A stretch of DNA of 64,000 bases from JAPULR01 sp965238215. Lineage in GTDB: Bacteria; Chloroflexota; Dehalococcoidia; Lucifugimonadales; GCA-2712585. The translations under genes and the position numbers were made by a program. The notes beneath the pieces are model-generated. The model made no database searches. It was not told the DNA's origin and saw only the letters and a program-made list of their open reading frames with translations. Positions 43,501 to 49,747 of the stretch are shown here, piece after piece. Numbering within the stretch: the stretch's first letter is position 1; each line of letters starts with the position of its first letter. The stretch is taken from assembly GCA_965238215.1 (NCBI GenBank), contig OZ250180.1:2991268-3055267 (forward strand). Direction: 5' to 3'.

Positions 43501-44089
43501 GCAGCCCCTCCAGGCCCTTGGGTTCTAAAAGACCAAAGCCGAAGCCAGCCAACAAGAAGACCGCTAGGAGCGGCAGCAAAAGCCGGGGCATGATGATTCC
43601 CACAAAGACTATTGACAGGAATATCAGACCCAACACGGCTATCCCGGCGGGATCAATATAGGACCGCTGGGCCTCATGTTGAGCGTAGGAAATACCCTCG
43701 CCAAGCACTCCCGAAAACGATAGAAACAGACCCGCTCCTACAATCAGGCCGGCAATCAATACTCCAACAAGGAGAGTCCCAGACGAACGGATGAAGGGCC
43801 GCGAAAGTTTCCACCTCCGTAGGACAATGAGCATCGTTGTACCAAGAATGATAGACAGCGTAGACACCGCGAAGACGACCACTTCAATGCCGCTTGGAAC
43901 ACTAATGTTGTCTTCTGTAGAGGTATTGGGAGCAACCAAGTCACGTGGACCCAGTGAGACCAAATCCACCAGGAAATTGATGACGAGGAAAAATCCTGTC
44001 AACGCGGCGGCCAAGAGCAACAAGATTGCCCCATAGAGCGCAACTTTACCAAAGAGCGTTCGAGGAACAGCTATCTTGGACAGCTGCAC
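34571..44089 (-). CDS. Giant membrane protein: three transglutaminase-like domains, two HEAT-type arrays, Ig-like repeats, DUF4129-like tail
   Basis: 3,172 residues from GTG 44089. Five hydrophobic segments fill the first ~190 residues. Three TgpA-like transglutaminase domains follow, each with FSSAFVVLAR, IPARVVSGWA-like and HQWAE motifs. The catalytic position is Ser in domain 1 (GDSRSF, residue 513) and domain 2 (GTSGNF, 1283) but Cys in domain 3 (GTCGVF, 1875), where His1916 and WVDFEPT complete the site. A HEAT array (about 612-1045; units like DPDVRIAAARALAILGDLAA) lies between domains 1 and 2, and a second helical array (about 1360-1620) between 2 and 3. Residues about 1990-2990 are Ig-like/carboxypeptidase-regulatory-like repeats. 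Then come one membrane segment (LLWVGLPALALVVAAAGYSA) and a cytoplasmic DUF4129-like end (LTPREVESKI). Normal TgpA proteins are about 650-800 residues, so this is a large expansion. Role inferred: extracytoplasmic protein processing or crosslinking. Confidence 0.9.
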   Translation of the reverse strand: MQLSKIAVPRTLFGKVALYGAILLLLAAALTGFFLVINFLVDLVSLGPRDLVAPNTSTEDNISVPSGIEVVVFAVSTLSIILGTTMLIVLRRWKLSRPFIRSSGTLLVGVLIAGLIVGAGLFLSFSGVLGEGISYAQHEAQRSYIDPAGIAVLGLIFLSIVFVGIIMPRLLLPLLAVFLLAGFGFGLLEPKGLEGLHLFNRPSHLEKPLAYAITVEEYRRGLDTSDAEIDADSSIETDKIETALVGPGKTRELAPVQPLPYGTVVSLDSIISAEQMHQPEDLPVFRVIGAAHTKYLRTGTGDVYQNGEWNQIDLFKLSLDADADFLEADTGTLVGYYGERGTDSVSDKSNPVLLRIPDIGLDNANVERVSISPAGAFRAFESGVIPTSPQLERVSVEGTYRPYSLTFASPHSVYRYNWTSYVNESPQDQIVASPGIIKYSYLELPGELPERVHDLANEIAGVQTLHNKVESIAQYLQREYTYGVAMDGSEPFRTPEGQDPVDWFLFDSRIGDSRSFSSAFVVLARAAGVPARIVSGWAIKQSTATQTVYLSQMHQWAEVALEDTGWTTIDPTPGNGLETAQPIYPPEEAPVTDSDEDPQQDDSNLEPALEALFGSENLVERLEAVQQLAEIDNETAWQALTYVALHDEDAGIRDAALEALELEWNVDLWIKVLQGHWEPDMRELAAETLGDLGDLKATSPLAQALIEDEEPAVRKAAADALALLGDLAAVAPLILALLSDDDPDVRIAAARALAILGDLAAVASLAQALLSDDDPEVRIAAANALRELGDEAAIAPLVYALSSDGDPNVRIVAIGALKTLGGQEVIEHLVLALLSYSEPTVRIAAANALAELGGQEAVAPLARALSADDESDVRKVAAIALGTIGDSNARPSLVEALQLDEEPEVRLAAGWALRNLTPVKSGPFIQALHNDPDYRVRLMAVAALGAIKDNFTLVDIYNAMVGDVSAEVRPYAESALQKWNRTYLEEAVIGDYDSATRALAATLLGDRGEILSVPILGEGLNDSDELVRAASLRALKKMGDITWLENGGGVIAGSDNGLAFLPGTTTLSATPAAHEPVFEVENAGHAELLRSGVGSVYEDGRWTSRDSTEWILHSRTAEVSHGGAVGIQMLNALPLNDHIQVYPAGEFEEFLPGILPTSPYLRGVSLTGQFNAENGIFRSSFLNAGYNWDSSVPEFSEARLKNASVNYDSAYVSLPPRFPERIFTLAERITADQSTPYDKAIAIQEYLQAEYVYRKPNSQDDQKPPDDWDPVAWFLFQNREGTSGNFSSAFVVLARTLGIPARVVSGWAIAPTNGRQTVYADQAHQWAEIALDGFGWVAFDPTPGGAPSRVTASGSSFVEGGDDLPSGLLELVNSLTHADQAVRDQALAQLEELAAEALLREGNGGGVARWTQILKLVQSLANVDPALRERALAALTNLVVRGPQAIDEDWAEVLELLKSLVDVDPTVQAWAAGALEKLLDSASSGSSNAEIRDQILQATRSLNAADVAIRDRAIRALNKLFSDASFLGNGGGGGGVVLEWGQLQGLLQTLSDSDPAVRGQALDALENLADSVTMRSEEEKDWNQLNNLVGSLSDPDPSVREKALDALEGLGNVVRLENGGAIVGEGGEQGWLTGTTTRRASKPPSNPLFNLTGARNTSYLRVAVGDVYENGRWRQLDPVSISYSSDEDISTEVLEEISSESSEFAFLSDSRRNPELLFGFQTNPSRVLTDRIQVRPFDNNVQIPPGTAFTSLTLENVNREGTYYPFSATFFAQEPASTYSWRSSVPVYSSRQLNAAEGVDDPTYTQLPADLPDRIRRLALQITAGQNSTFSKAQALESYLSSRYKYSFAERSSQGPPSGRDPVDWFLFDHRKGTCGVFSSAFVVLARSIGIPARVVSGWAIQPSAERQTVYTDQAHQWAEVALEGIGWVDFEPTASNGAPSRISGRRSNTQGGTGPRTPVPQNTVTNITQWTDMVQRQAPFLVGGTVRTRTGRPVSGMTVQIFVNETKEHGGIKLGETVTSQGRFQAEVQLPLHMELGPYQLLARAVGNEQYNESWSDPDVGVFSSSGLALAGPKEIPVDVEATFEGRLTEDTGEGRAGEELTVTIDGEGMPSVVTDTEGNFVIASTFSDPGDHWVEVSFEGEEFLLETTARLYFKVTLPTNLFVSAPVRVTVGQEFRISGELHDIRANALVGEAVTLQIGDEPIQSVQTGSSGDFETSSSVMTAGDFDILAEFQGDDIVLSSVGLTRLTASHEVVVAITGPSRIEQGNGATFTGKLTSGTLSDVGQLSMVLEDSSGQQITTVTTAADGIFEYSHPSFDNAGSESIKARFLGGDYILPAEASIAFAVLAPTSLIVKGPSKIEQEEGGTFQGSISSDTLSPIGQLDIILEDFTGQEITTVTTAADGIFQYSHPSFDDAGPQSITFRFLGDEFISSAETSIAFVVLAPTSLTFRGPAQIEQGKGGTFQGSISSDTLSPIGQLELVLEDSSGEQITTVTTDEDGAYEYSHPSFEDAGPESITARFLGDEFISSAETGFAFAVLAPTSLTIRGPSQIEQGMGGAFLGSISSDTLSPIGQLGLVLEDSSGKQIATVTTDEDGAYEYNHPSFKDAGPESITARFLGDEFISAAEASIAFVVQAPTSLTVEGPTLVREGEPFDISGTLLRGDGQPIANAEIVTSRQEQPFLTTDAEGRFGWEIVTVPEDEVEDGSVESELEFKVTFDGTDNLAAASAELRVAVGIPRIVVEPIDSVARGDTLTLRGSVLLGTRAMPGLEVDISQNGTAQTNEAGEFIHSYVIPADASLGNEEIEISESSLSVQATVPVTIKSASNFIVVPLDKVRPGRLVRLNATLLDDQGSGIPHATIRSSQGVEAITDEQGVALLELTVPEAEDLLAVPVTFRFNGDSSNIPLTYFLGIPVTPVGFNWLLWVGLPALALVVAAAGYSARRVRVDVLREFVLRMVPASKPISEPPPIPDPNVLLEEEEETPAPQPTHLALRFKKASPDLPDVWGVGEEVSMEFHLADGDGCDLVSELVQISVGEEQQTLITTDEKGRADLAWTGHGPLDCVVKSEFTGDDERLPAVTFGSFRVVEFREEIVRLYNVFTKWAEPRISEFSKQLTPREVESKIIAEGLHVDEKALDQLISRFEEADYSEHPIARRHYEAMYRAWRTIVES
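36171..37322 (-). repeat. 288-bp tandem repeats in the Ig-like array
   Basis: Four units with an exact 288-base (96-codon) period: the marker GAAGTGGG occurs at 36171, 36459, 36747 and 37035 on the forward strand. Each unit encodes one domain with the core GTFQGSISSDTLSPIGQL and ITARFLGDEFISSAE. High similarity between units indicates recent amplification or gene conversion. Confidence 0.85.
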
Positions 44090-44665
44090 TGGTTGCTTAC
44101 TTCCTTGGCGGGAGGCGGAGAATGCGGGTAGTCCAACCTTCCTGAGATGTCTCGGCCAATTGGGGTCCCTTTCCGGAAGTAGCCGTGCCGTAGATTCTCT
44201 GCCCCACCCATCTGATATTGGTAGCCATAAGAACTTTTCCGGTAGTTGAGATACGCATGGCCCTATTGCCTCTCCCTACCAGTACCGATCGGGTTCATTA
44301 TCACATTCAGGAACATCGTCTCGTTTGACGCCAGCGGTAAACGCTCTGCTTTGTGGCCGAAGGTCGCATGTGGATGAATTGCCACAGTGATCGAAGCCCT
44401 TGTTGCAGCCATGCCAATTTCTTACAAATCCCGGATGCTAGATCCGGCAGCCAAGTCTATAAATCCGGAAGGTTAGAGAGTTCCGAATTGACCTCTTGTG
44501 GTTACTTGTACCACGACTAATGATGGCCTGACAAATATTGAGGTGGAACCCAAAAACTGGACTGGTATATAAGTGAGAGTCCTATTCCTTTAACTAGCGC
44601 CACTCTTCCCGGTTTCAAGGGGATTCGACTTACCCAATGTACCCGACCAAATTGCCGGAAAGTCT
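44090..44665. other. Intergenic stretch upstream of the giant-protein operon
   Basis: No convincing gene on either strand. The reverse strand just before GTG 44089 has CAAGGAAG as a somewhat distant ribosome site. The operon promoter must lie here, but no clear -35/-10 pair was found. Confidence 0.4.
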
Positions 44666-45156
44666 TTATAGCTCTATCTCCAACTGGGCATTGATGCCTT
44701 GGTCGTGGTTGGGATGTTTGATTGACTTCATTTCGGTAACAAGGTCCGCACAGTCGATTAGCTTTGGGGGAGCATTTCGAGCAGTGATGATTACGTGCAT
44801 TGTCTCGCTACGTCGCTTCAGAGTGTCAATTACATCGCCGACAGGGAACCATCCGTAGTGCATAAGATGGGCGAGCCGTTCAGCACAATGATGTTCTTAC
44901 CACCGTTGAGTATCGCGACTTTGCAGCGATTCCACTGCTCCCGTGCGAGGGCAGCGGTTCTATTCATTTCTTCTGAATTCCGCGTGCAGTCGTCGCCCGA
45001 AGCCTCAGTTGAGATATCCAGCCTGTCGGCTGCTATATGCTCTGTAAACTGAAGCATTCTGATCCGGAACCTCAATCTCAAGCGCGAGAGATCACGCCCA
45101 GCGTGGCGGTGGTCTTGACCTTGTAGGCACCGGTATTCACTATGACCAGACCATTT
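44666..45156 (-). pseudogene. btuR: Cob(I)yrinic acid a,c-diamide adenosyltransferase relic
   Basis: Three pieces in three reverse frames line up with BtuR/CobO in order: GLVIVNTGAYKVKTTATLGV (degraded P-loop, normally GxGKGKTTA) near 45150-45090; RMLQFTEHIAADRLDISTEA ... MNRTAALAREQWNRCKVAIL near 45060-44900; and HYGWFPVGDVIDTLKRRSET, HVIITARNAPPKLIDCADLV, TEMKSIKHP near 44860-44680. The intact enzyme adds the adenosyl group to cobalamin precursors. Here the P-loop has lost its glycine/lysine pattern and the frame shifts twice, so it cannot be functional. Its substitutions show long-standing decay, unlike the fresh lesions elsewhere in the window. Confidence 0.8.
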
Positions 45157-46042
45157 CGGACACGACCGAGGTGGGCTAACCTGCCGGACCCTTCTTTATC
45201 ACCTCGCTCAATCACAAGCCCCCTTCTAGGCACGTTCTTCTTTTCCTTTCTGATTGATAGCTTAGGGTCATCTCTATTAAGGATGAATGGATTGGCCACA
45301 GCTTCAACCGCAAATCTACATGAGAATGGAGTACTCAAGAAGTTCGCATTTCAGCCCCTTTAGACGCACCGTACGAGACTCGAACTTTTCTGAGGTGTCC
45401 CAACATCGGTTTGGCGCCTTTGGTGATGCAAGTTGGACTGTGGTAACAAATGTGGGAATGATTAGCCAATTAGGCCGTTAACAAAGCCAAGTAAGATTCT
45501 CCCCAGCTCCACCATCCCCCGCCCAACCCACACAGGACTCGAACTCCGCCTTGCAGTCCAACCCAGTCTGTGCAGGTCCTCAATAAGCCTTTTCCGGAGA
45601 CCAACAGTCGTATTTTGGCCATTAGCCGCCTTTCTAGATCAGGATCCGTCAAGAGGACATTGGCACTCTCACCGAGCCCCGCCGTATTTCTGTCCGAATA
45701 ATTGGGTCCACCTCACAATAACCCACCGGATCGTTCGCAGTACACAATAGACACGGAGAAATCCAGCTCCCCGTGGGCGGTGGCGTTGAAGCCAGCCCAC
45801 ATTCGACGTGAACGTCCTCGACAACGGGCATCACGACCCCAATGTACCGTTCAAGTCTCGAAGTATGGGGCTAGTGATGTGATGCCCGCTTCCCTCGCCA
45901 GACTCCCTCGACTGCGGGGCGCGAGGTGGGGTTGAGCGGGTTCACTGATGGTGTGTCCAACAGAAGCATCGACCTCTTCCAGGACTCCTTTTCCATCTCG
46001 ATCGTGCTGCTTCTCGACATGCTGATACCGACGCGCGGTGGG
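45157..46042. other. Non-coding stretch containing one copy of a 182-bp repeat
   Basis: No recognisable gene between the btuR relic and the DUF192 gene. Short open readings on both strands lack family resemblance. The repeat copy at 45534-45715 is the only structure found. Confidence 0.4.
45534..45715. repeat. 182-bp dispersed direct repeat, copy 1
   Basis: Aligns without gaps to 48834-49015, exactly 3,300 bases downstream. The best-conserved blocks are GGACTCGAACTCCGC at the start, TTTCCGGAG in the middle, CATTGGCACTCTC and TATTTCTGTCC, and GGGTCCA at the end. It contains a tRNA-like TTCGAGTCC on the reverse strand, but no cloverleaf could be folded. Confidence 0.65.
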
Positions 46043-46822
46043 CTACTGCGGAGCGTCGGGGGTGATTCTACGCAGACCGACAGACGCGCCAGGCCCGATG
46101 CCGCACTCGTCGGCCAGGCCCTCGCTGACCTCAATGGCATAGAGCGCGGGCGCAGCGGAGGTGTAGATGGGCAACGGGTCCGGCGCAATCTCGTGCTCCG
46201 GCCGCATGGTCTGCACGTCCACTACAGCAAGGTGCTCGTTTACAAAGATTATGTCTAGCGGGATGAGGGTGTTTTTCATCCAGAAGCTCAGCACCTGCTC
46301 GTTCGCGAAGATAAACAGCATGCCCCGGTACTTTCCCAGCGACCCGCGGCCCATGAGGCCCTGCGCCCGTTCTTGCGATGTGTCCGCGACTTCCAGGTAG
46401 AACACACAAGAAGCAATGGTTGCCTCCGCCTCTATCTCCGGACTGAGCGAGGGCGACGGTGTTGGCGTTGCAGTAGGAGTGGGAGACAGAGACGGCTTTG
46501 GTGCGAGTGACGGGGCCAGCGTTGGAGTAGGAGACGGAGTCGACGTTGGGGTGGGCGACAGAGTCGCCGTTCGTGTGGGTGACAGGCTCAGCGTTGGAGG
46601 GGGTAAGAATGTAGGTGTCGGTGTGGCGGTTAGCGTTGGTGAGGGAGTGGGTGCAGGTACGGCTGTTGGCGTTGGTACGGGTGTGTCAGTCAGTGTTGCC
46701 GTGAGCGGTCCCTCATCTCCGCCGCTGCATGCGAGCAATAGGAGAAGTATGCCCAGGCACACCAGTAGGATTCGCGCTAAATTATAGGTTCGCCTTGCTA
46801 TGATGCCCGGTAACGTAACCAT
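46043..46822 (-). CDS. DUF192 lipoprotein with Thr/Pro-rich linker
   Basis: About 259 residues if started at ATG 46822; an ATG at 46879 adds 19. A hydrophobic stretch ends in the lipobox LLLLLAC, so it is a lipoprotein. About 100 residues of Thr/Pro/Ser/Leu linker follow, then the DUF192 domain: FYLEVADTSQERAQGLMGRG, GMLFIFANEQVLSFWMKNTL, IPLDIIFVNEHLAVVDVQTM and a C-terminal ALYAIEVSEGLADECGIGPG. DUF192 proteins are small extracytoplasmic proteins of uncertain role. The gene stands alone, with non-coding DNA on both sides. Confidence 0.88.
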   Translation of the reverse strand: MVTLPGIIARRTYNLARILLVCLGILLLLLACSGGDEGPLTATLTDTPVPTPTAVPAPTPSPTLTATPTPTFLPPPTLSLSPTRTATLSPTPTSTPSPTPTLAPSLAPKPSLSPTPTATPTPSPSLSPEIEAEATIASCVFYLEVADTSQERAQGLMGRGSLGKYRGMLFIFANEQVLSFWMKNTLIPLDIIFVNEHLAVVDVQTMRPEHEIAPDPLPIYTSAAPALYAIEVSEGLADECGIGPGASVGLRRITPDAPQ

Positions 46823-46879
46823 CCAAATTGGGGATACCCCACTCAAACTGCCCCATGACTTGTACCACCATGGTGACAT

Positions 46880-47903
46880 TTTGACAAATGCATGTTGAGT
46901 ATTTGCAGGCAGGCGTAGGGGACGTACTGATGCAGCCTCGCTCAGTGACTTCCGACTTCAGCCTTCCCAAGTGGAGGTGCTACGGCCGTGGTTCCGGTGA
47001 TGGGGACAGCCATCATAGTTATCCACGGCGGGCTGCTGCTCCCCTGGCATCCTAACCTTAGACTCTAAGCTTCGATAGCGCAGACAGCGCCGTCCAAGGT
47101 TCCCGCGTAGACCAAGGCGTGGGCTACAGTAACGGCGCTGACGTCCAGAAAGTAACCTTAGCCGAGTTTCCCAAAGGCTTTCTTCCCGAATGCGTTCGCA
47201 GCAGCCAGAGTTCCGTCTTTAACCTCCAAGTGCAGAGCGCCGATCGACGCCCACGGATGGTTTGGATGGCCGTCTCATTCCAAGCGGATGCTGGCCCACC
47301 GCCCCGGCCCCGAGGCGGCGTTCAGGGCGCATGCATACGGCGATCACCCTCGTGGATGCGCTGTGTAATCGCCGGAGAAACAACGGCATTAGAAGATACA
47401 AATTTTGACGACATCATTAGGGGGCTCGACTTCTTCTTGCTCGGCCCTGTGTCTATTGGTTCCTTTCGACAGGTCAACAGGCCGAGCACACCGCACTTGA
47501 CAAAATGAACGTCTTATGTCAATTATCGCTGGAATAAAATCTTTCTCGGACATGCTGCAAGGGCACAATCGCGACATCCGGCCCGCTTGCCACGGAAAGT
47601 ACAGTGGCTGAGGTTGGGGGGTGGTCTGTTTAGGCAGGTGGGCGGGGTATCAACGAGCAGCCCTAGGTTGCAGGTCTGGTATTCCCAGCGGATCTAAAAT
47701 CCGCTTCACGTAATGGAGAGGCGGTTCAGGCACCTTCATGAGGTCCCTCCGCTTAACCTCCGGCGTCACACCCTCATGCTGATCAAGAGCGTCCGTCTGT
47801 GAGGATGCTCGCTTGTACGATGGCTGAAGAGCCGCATGCACTTCAACTGTCTGCGCTTCTGGTTCGCTGCCCGAGGAGAGACTATAAATGCTGGAGGTAG
47901 CTT
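46880..47903. other. Mostly non-coding stretch with a beta-propeller relic
   Basis: Apart from the PQQ-repeat remnant at 47065-47240, no recognisable gene was found. A reverse reading near 47840-47650 (LHYVKRILDPLGIPDLQPRA) is coherent but short and unassigned. Confidence 0.4.
47065..47240 (-). pseudogene. PQQ/beta-propeller repeat remnant
   Basis: The reverse frame ending at TAG 47067-47065 reads VSAVTVAHALVYAGTLDGAV then CAIEA, the shape of a PQQ-type propeller blade (xVxxGxVYVGSxDGxVYAIDA). Just upstream, after a stop, DGTLAAANAFGKKAFGKLG resembles the preceding strand (DGxLxAxNAxTGxxxW). Only about one blade remains, so it is the decayed C-terminus of a former propeller protein. Confidence 0.4.
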
Positions 47904-48623
47904 ATGGAGACCAAGACAAATTCTGCCCGCATAATGCGGACAATCGATGACTATGGGGCATTCTACAGCAGGCACGCGGACCGGTACGCTTTCAACCAGA
48001 TCGCACGGGTGCAGCGTATCTGGGCCAGCTCGTCCCATTCTTTGCTCAAGGGTAATCACTCCCTGATAAACGCCCTGGTGAAACTAGCCCCCGGCCCCAA
48101 GGGCCTGGATGCCGGATGCGGCGCAGGTGCTGTCGACGTAGCTGATCTGGTAGGTCGAGACATGGATGTTGTTGGCATCGACGCTGTCAAAGACAACGTA
48201 GAGTCAGCGCTCCGGCTGCATCCCTTCCTTGAAGGCCGGGTAAGAGTGGGTGATCTCTCGCAACGAATAGCCTTTCCGACGGGCTCGTTCGACTTTGTGA
48301 TGTGCAACGCGGTCATCCAACACTTGAATGAAGAGCAAGTTTATGAGATTACCCTTCCCGAGCTATCCAGGATCACGAAGCCGGGCGGCGTACTCCAAAT
48401 GATTTTCAAATGTGGTCAAGGCAATGTCACGATACATGACCCGGACTATGACGATGTCAGGACCTTTCGACTATTCGACGAGCGGAGGGTTGTAAGAGCG
48501 CTCCGGTCCCAGGGAATGGAATTGGTGTCTGCCACGGACCAGAAGTCCCTCGGGGGATTGATGTATTACGTCAACAACAACGGCCTAAGGCACTGCGCAT
48601 TCTGGACGCGGAAGATATTCTAG
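47904..48623 (+). CDS. Class I SAM-dependent methyltransferase
   Basis: 239 residues from ATG 47904 with GGAGGT seven bases upstream. Motif I GLDAGCGAGA is at residues 67-76, an acidic residue ends strand 2 (DVVGIDAVKDN), then VGDLSQRIAFPTGSFDFVMC (motif II) and LPELSRITKPGGVLQMIF (motif III). This is the Methyltransf_11/25 fold; the substrate cannot be read from sequence. The stop is TAG. The gene is isolated, with about 1 kb of poorly coding DNA on each side. Confidence 0.9.
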   Translation: METKTNSARIMRTIDDYGAFYSRHADRYAFNQIARVQRIWASSSHSLLKGNHSLINALVKLAPGPKGLDAGCGAGAVDVADLVGRDMDVVGIDAVKDNVESALRLHPFLEGRVRVGDLSQRIAFPTGSFDFVMCNAVIQHLNEEQVYEITLPELSRITKPGGVLQMIFKCGQGNVTIHDPDYDDVRTFRLFDERRVVRALRSQGMELVSATDQKSLGGLMYYVNNNGLRHCAFWTRKIF

Positions 48624-48833
48624 TACATCTTGAAGATATCGGTTGCGGGCTAGAGTGAGGTGAACCCGATCAATTGGACAGGATTATGACGGGATTAAGC
48701 TAAAGTAACGTTGGCCAAAAGATTTCCCTAGAATCAAAATCCCATGGATCTTGCGGTGATCTACAGGGCCACTGCGTACCCAAAAGTTCGTAATTCAGTC
48801 CAGCATGGCTGACACTTGGCGCCTAAGACCTAT

Positions 48834-49015
48834 GGGGACTCGAACTCCGCTTGTGAAACAAACCCGGCCTGCGGTGGTTCTCAATGAGGCCTTTCCGGAG
48901 GTCGGCAGTCGAATTATGTCCACCAGCCGACTTTTGCTATCGGCACCCGCAAGAGGGCATTGGCACTCTCGCTTTGCCGCACCTTATTTCTGTCCATTTA
49001 TGTGGGTCCATCTCA
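48834..49015. repeat. 182-bp dispersed direct repeat, copy 2
   Basis: Ungapped partner of 45534-45715, of equal length and in the same orientation. The two copies flank the DUF192 lipoprotein and the methyltransferase gene. Confidence 0.65.
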
Positions 49016-49747
49016 TCCGTATCTTGGCGCTGACTGCTGCGCAAGTCCGACATGTAATTGCCATCGGATGTTGCCAGATACAGAGTGAGCACTTCGGGCA
49101 CACCGACGGCGGTAGCCAACCCTTAACAGAGTTGCTTGCCGGGCAGGCTCCAGCATCTCGTCATGGGCAATAATTAGGTCAATTTTCGAACTTGCCCCTC
49201 AAACAGGGAACGATTCGAGTGATTCTTGCATATTATCTATTAGAAGCCCCTGGGCAATACGAGGCGTGGGGGAAACCATGACCGAGTCTGAGGCTTTAGC
49301 ACGCTGCTAAACCGGCGATTGGGTCGCCTTGCCCCACCTGGTGTATCAGTACAAGGACCTGCTTTCTGGACCTTCGGTGCTGATGATGGAGAACTGCGCC
49401 ACGGCTTAGGAGAATGTGCAGGAAGCGTTTCCGTCCGGGTAGCGGGCGTCCGTGAGATTCTTTTCAGCCATATTTGGACCAGCCTGGCGTTGGAAGAAGG
49501 AATTCCAAGCTGCTTGTTTGCTGATGGACTCCAGTCGACGATTAAATTCGTCTTACCTAAGGGGAATCGGATGAGAAAAGTAAAGGTTTATCCTAGTGCC
49601 CGTGCTCCGAGTCATGTACTACGCTTGTGTTAAGTACCATTGATGGCTTGCTCTAAGGTTGTCCATTCATCTTTAGAAGCGTGACAGCTATCAATGGCAG
49701 GTCATATGGATGGGGAGAACGCAAAAACTTCACTGGGGAGGGTCGAA
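49016..49747. other. Intergenic stretch upstream of the VWA lipoprotein
   Basis: A forward open reading at 49319-49633 has no recognised family or ribosome site. No promoter was assigned with confidence. Confidence 0.4.

Noticed and set aside
38800..44089. Splitting the giant gene into separate transglutaminase genes
   Set aside because: The frame is open without interruption over 9.5 kb, and no internal start has a ribosome site or signal peptide.
48817..49015. tRNA-like TTCGAGTCC sequences in both 182-bp repeats
   Set aside because: The supposed T-stem has mismatches and no acceptor, D or anticodon arm could be paired.
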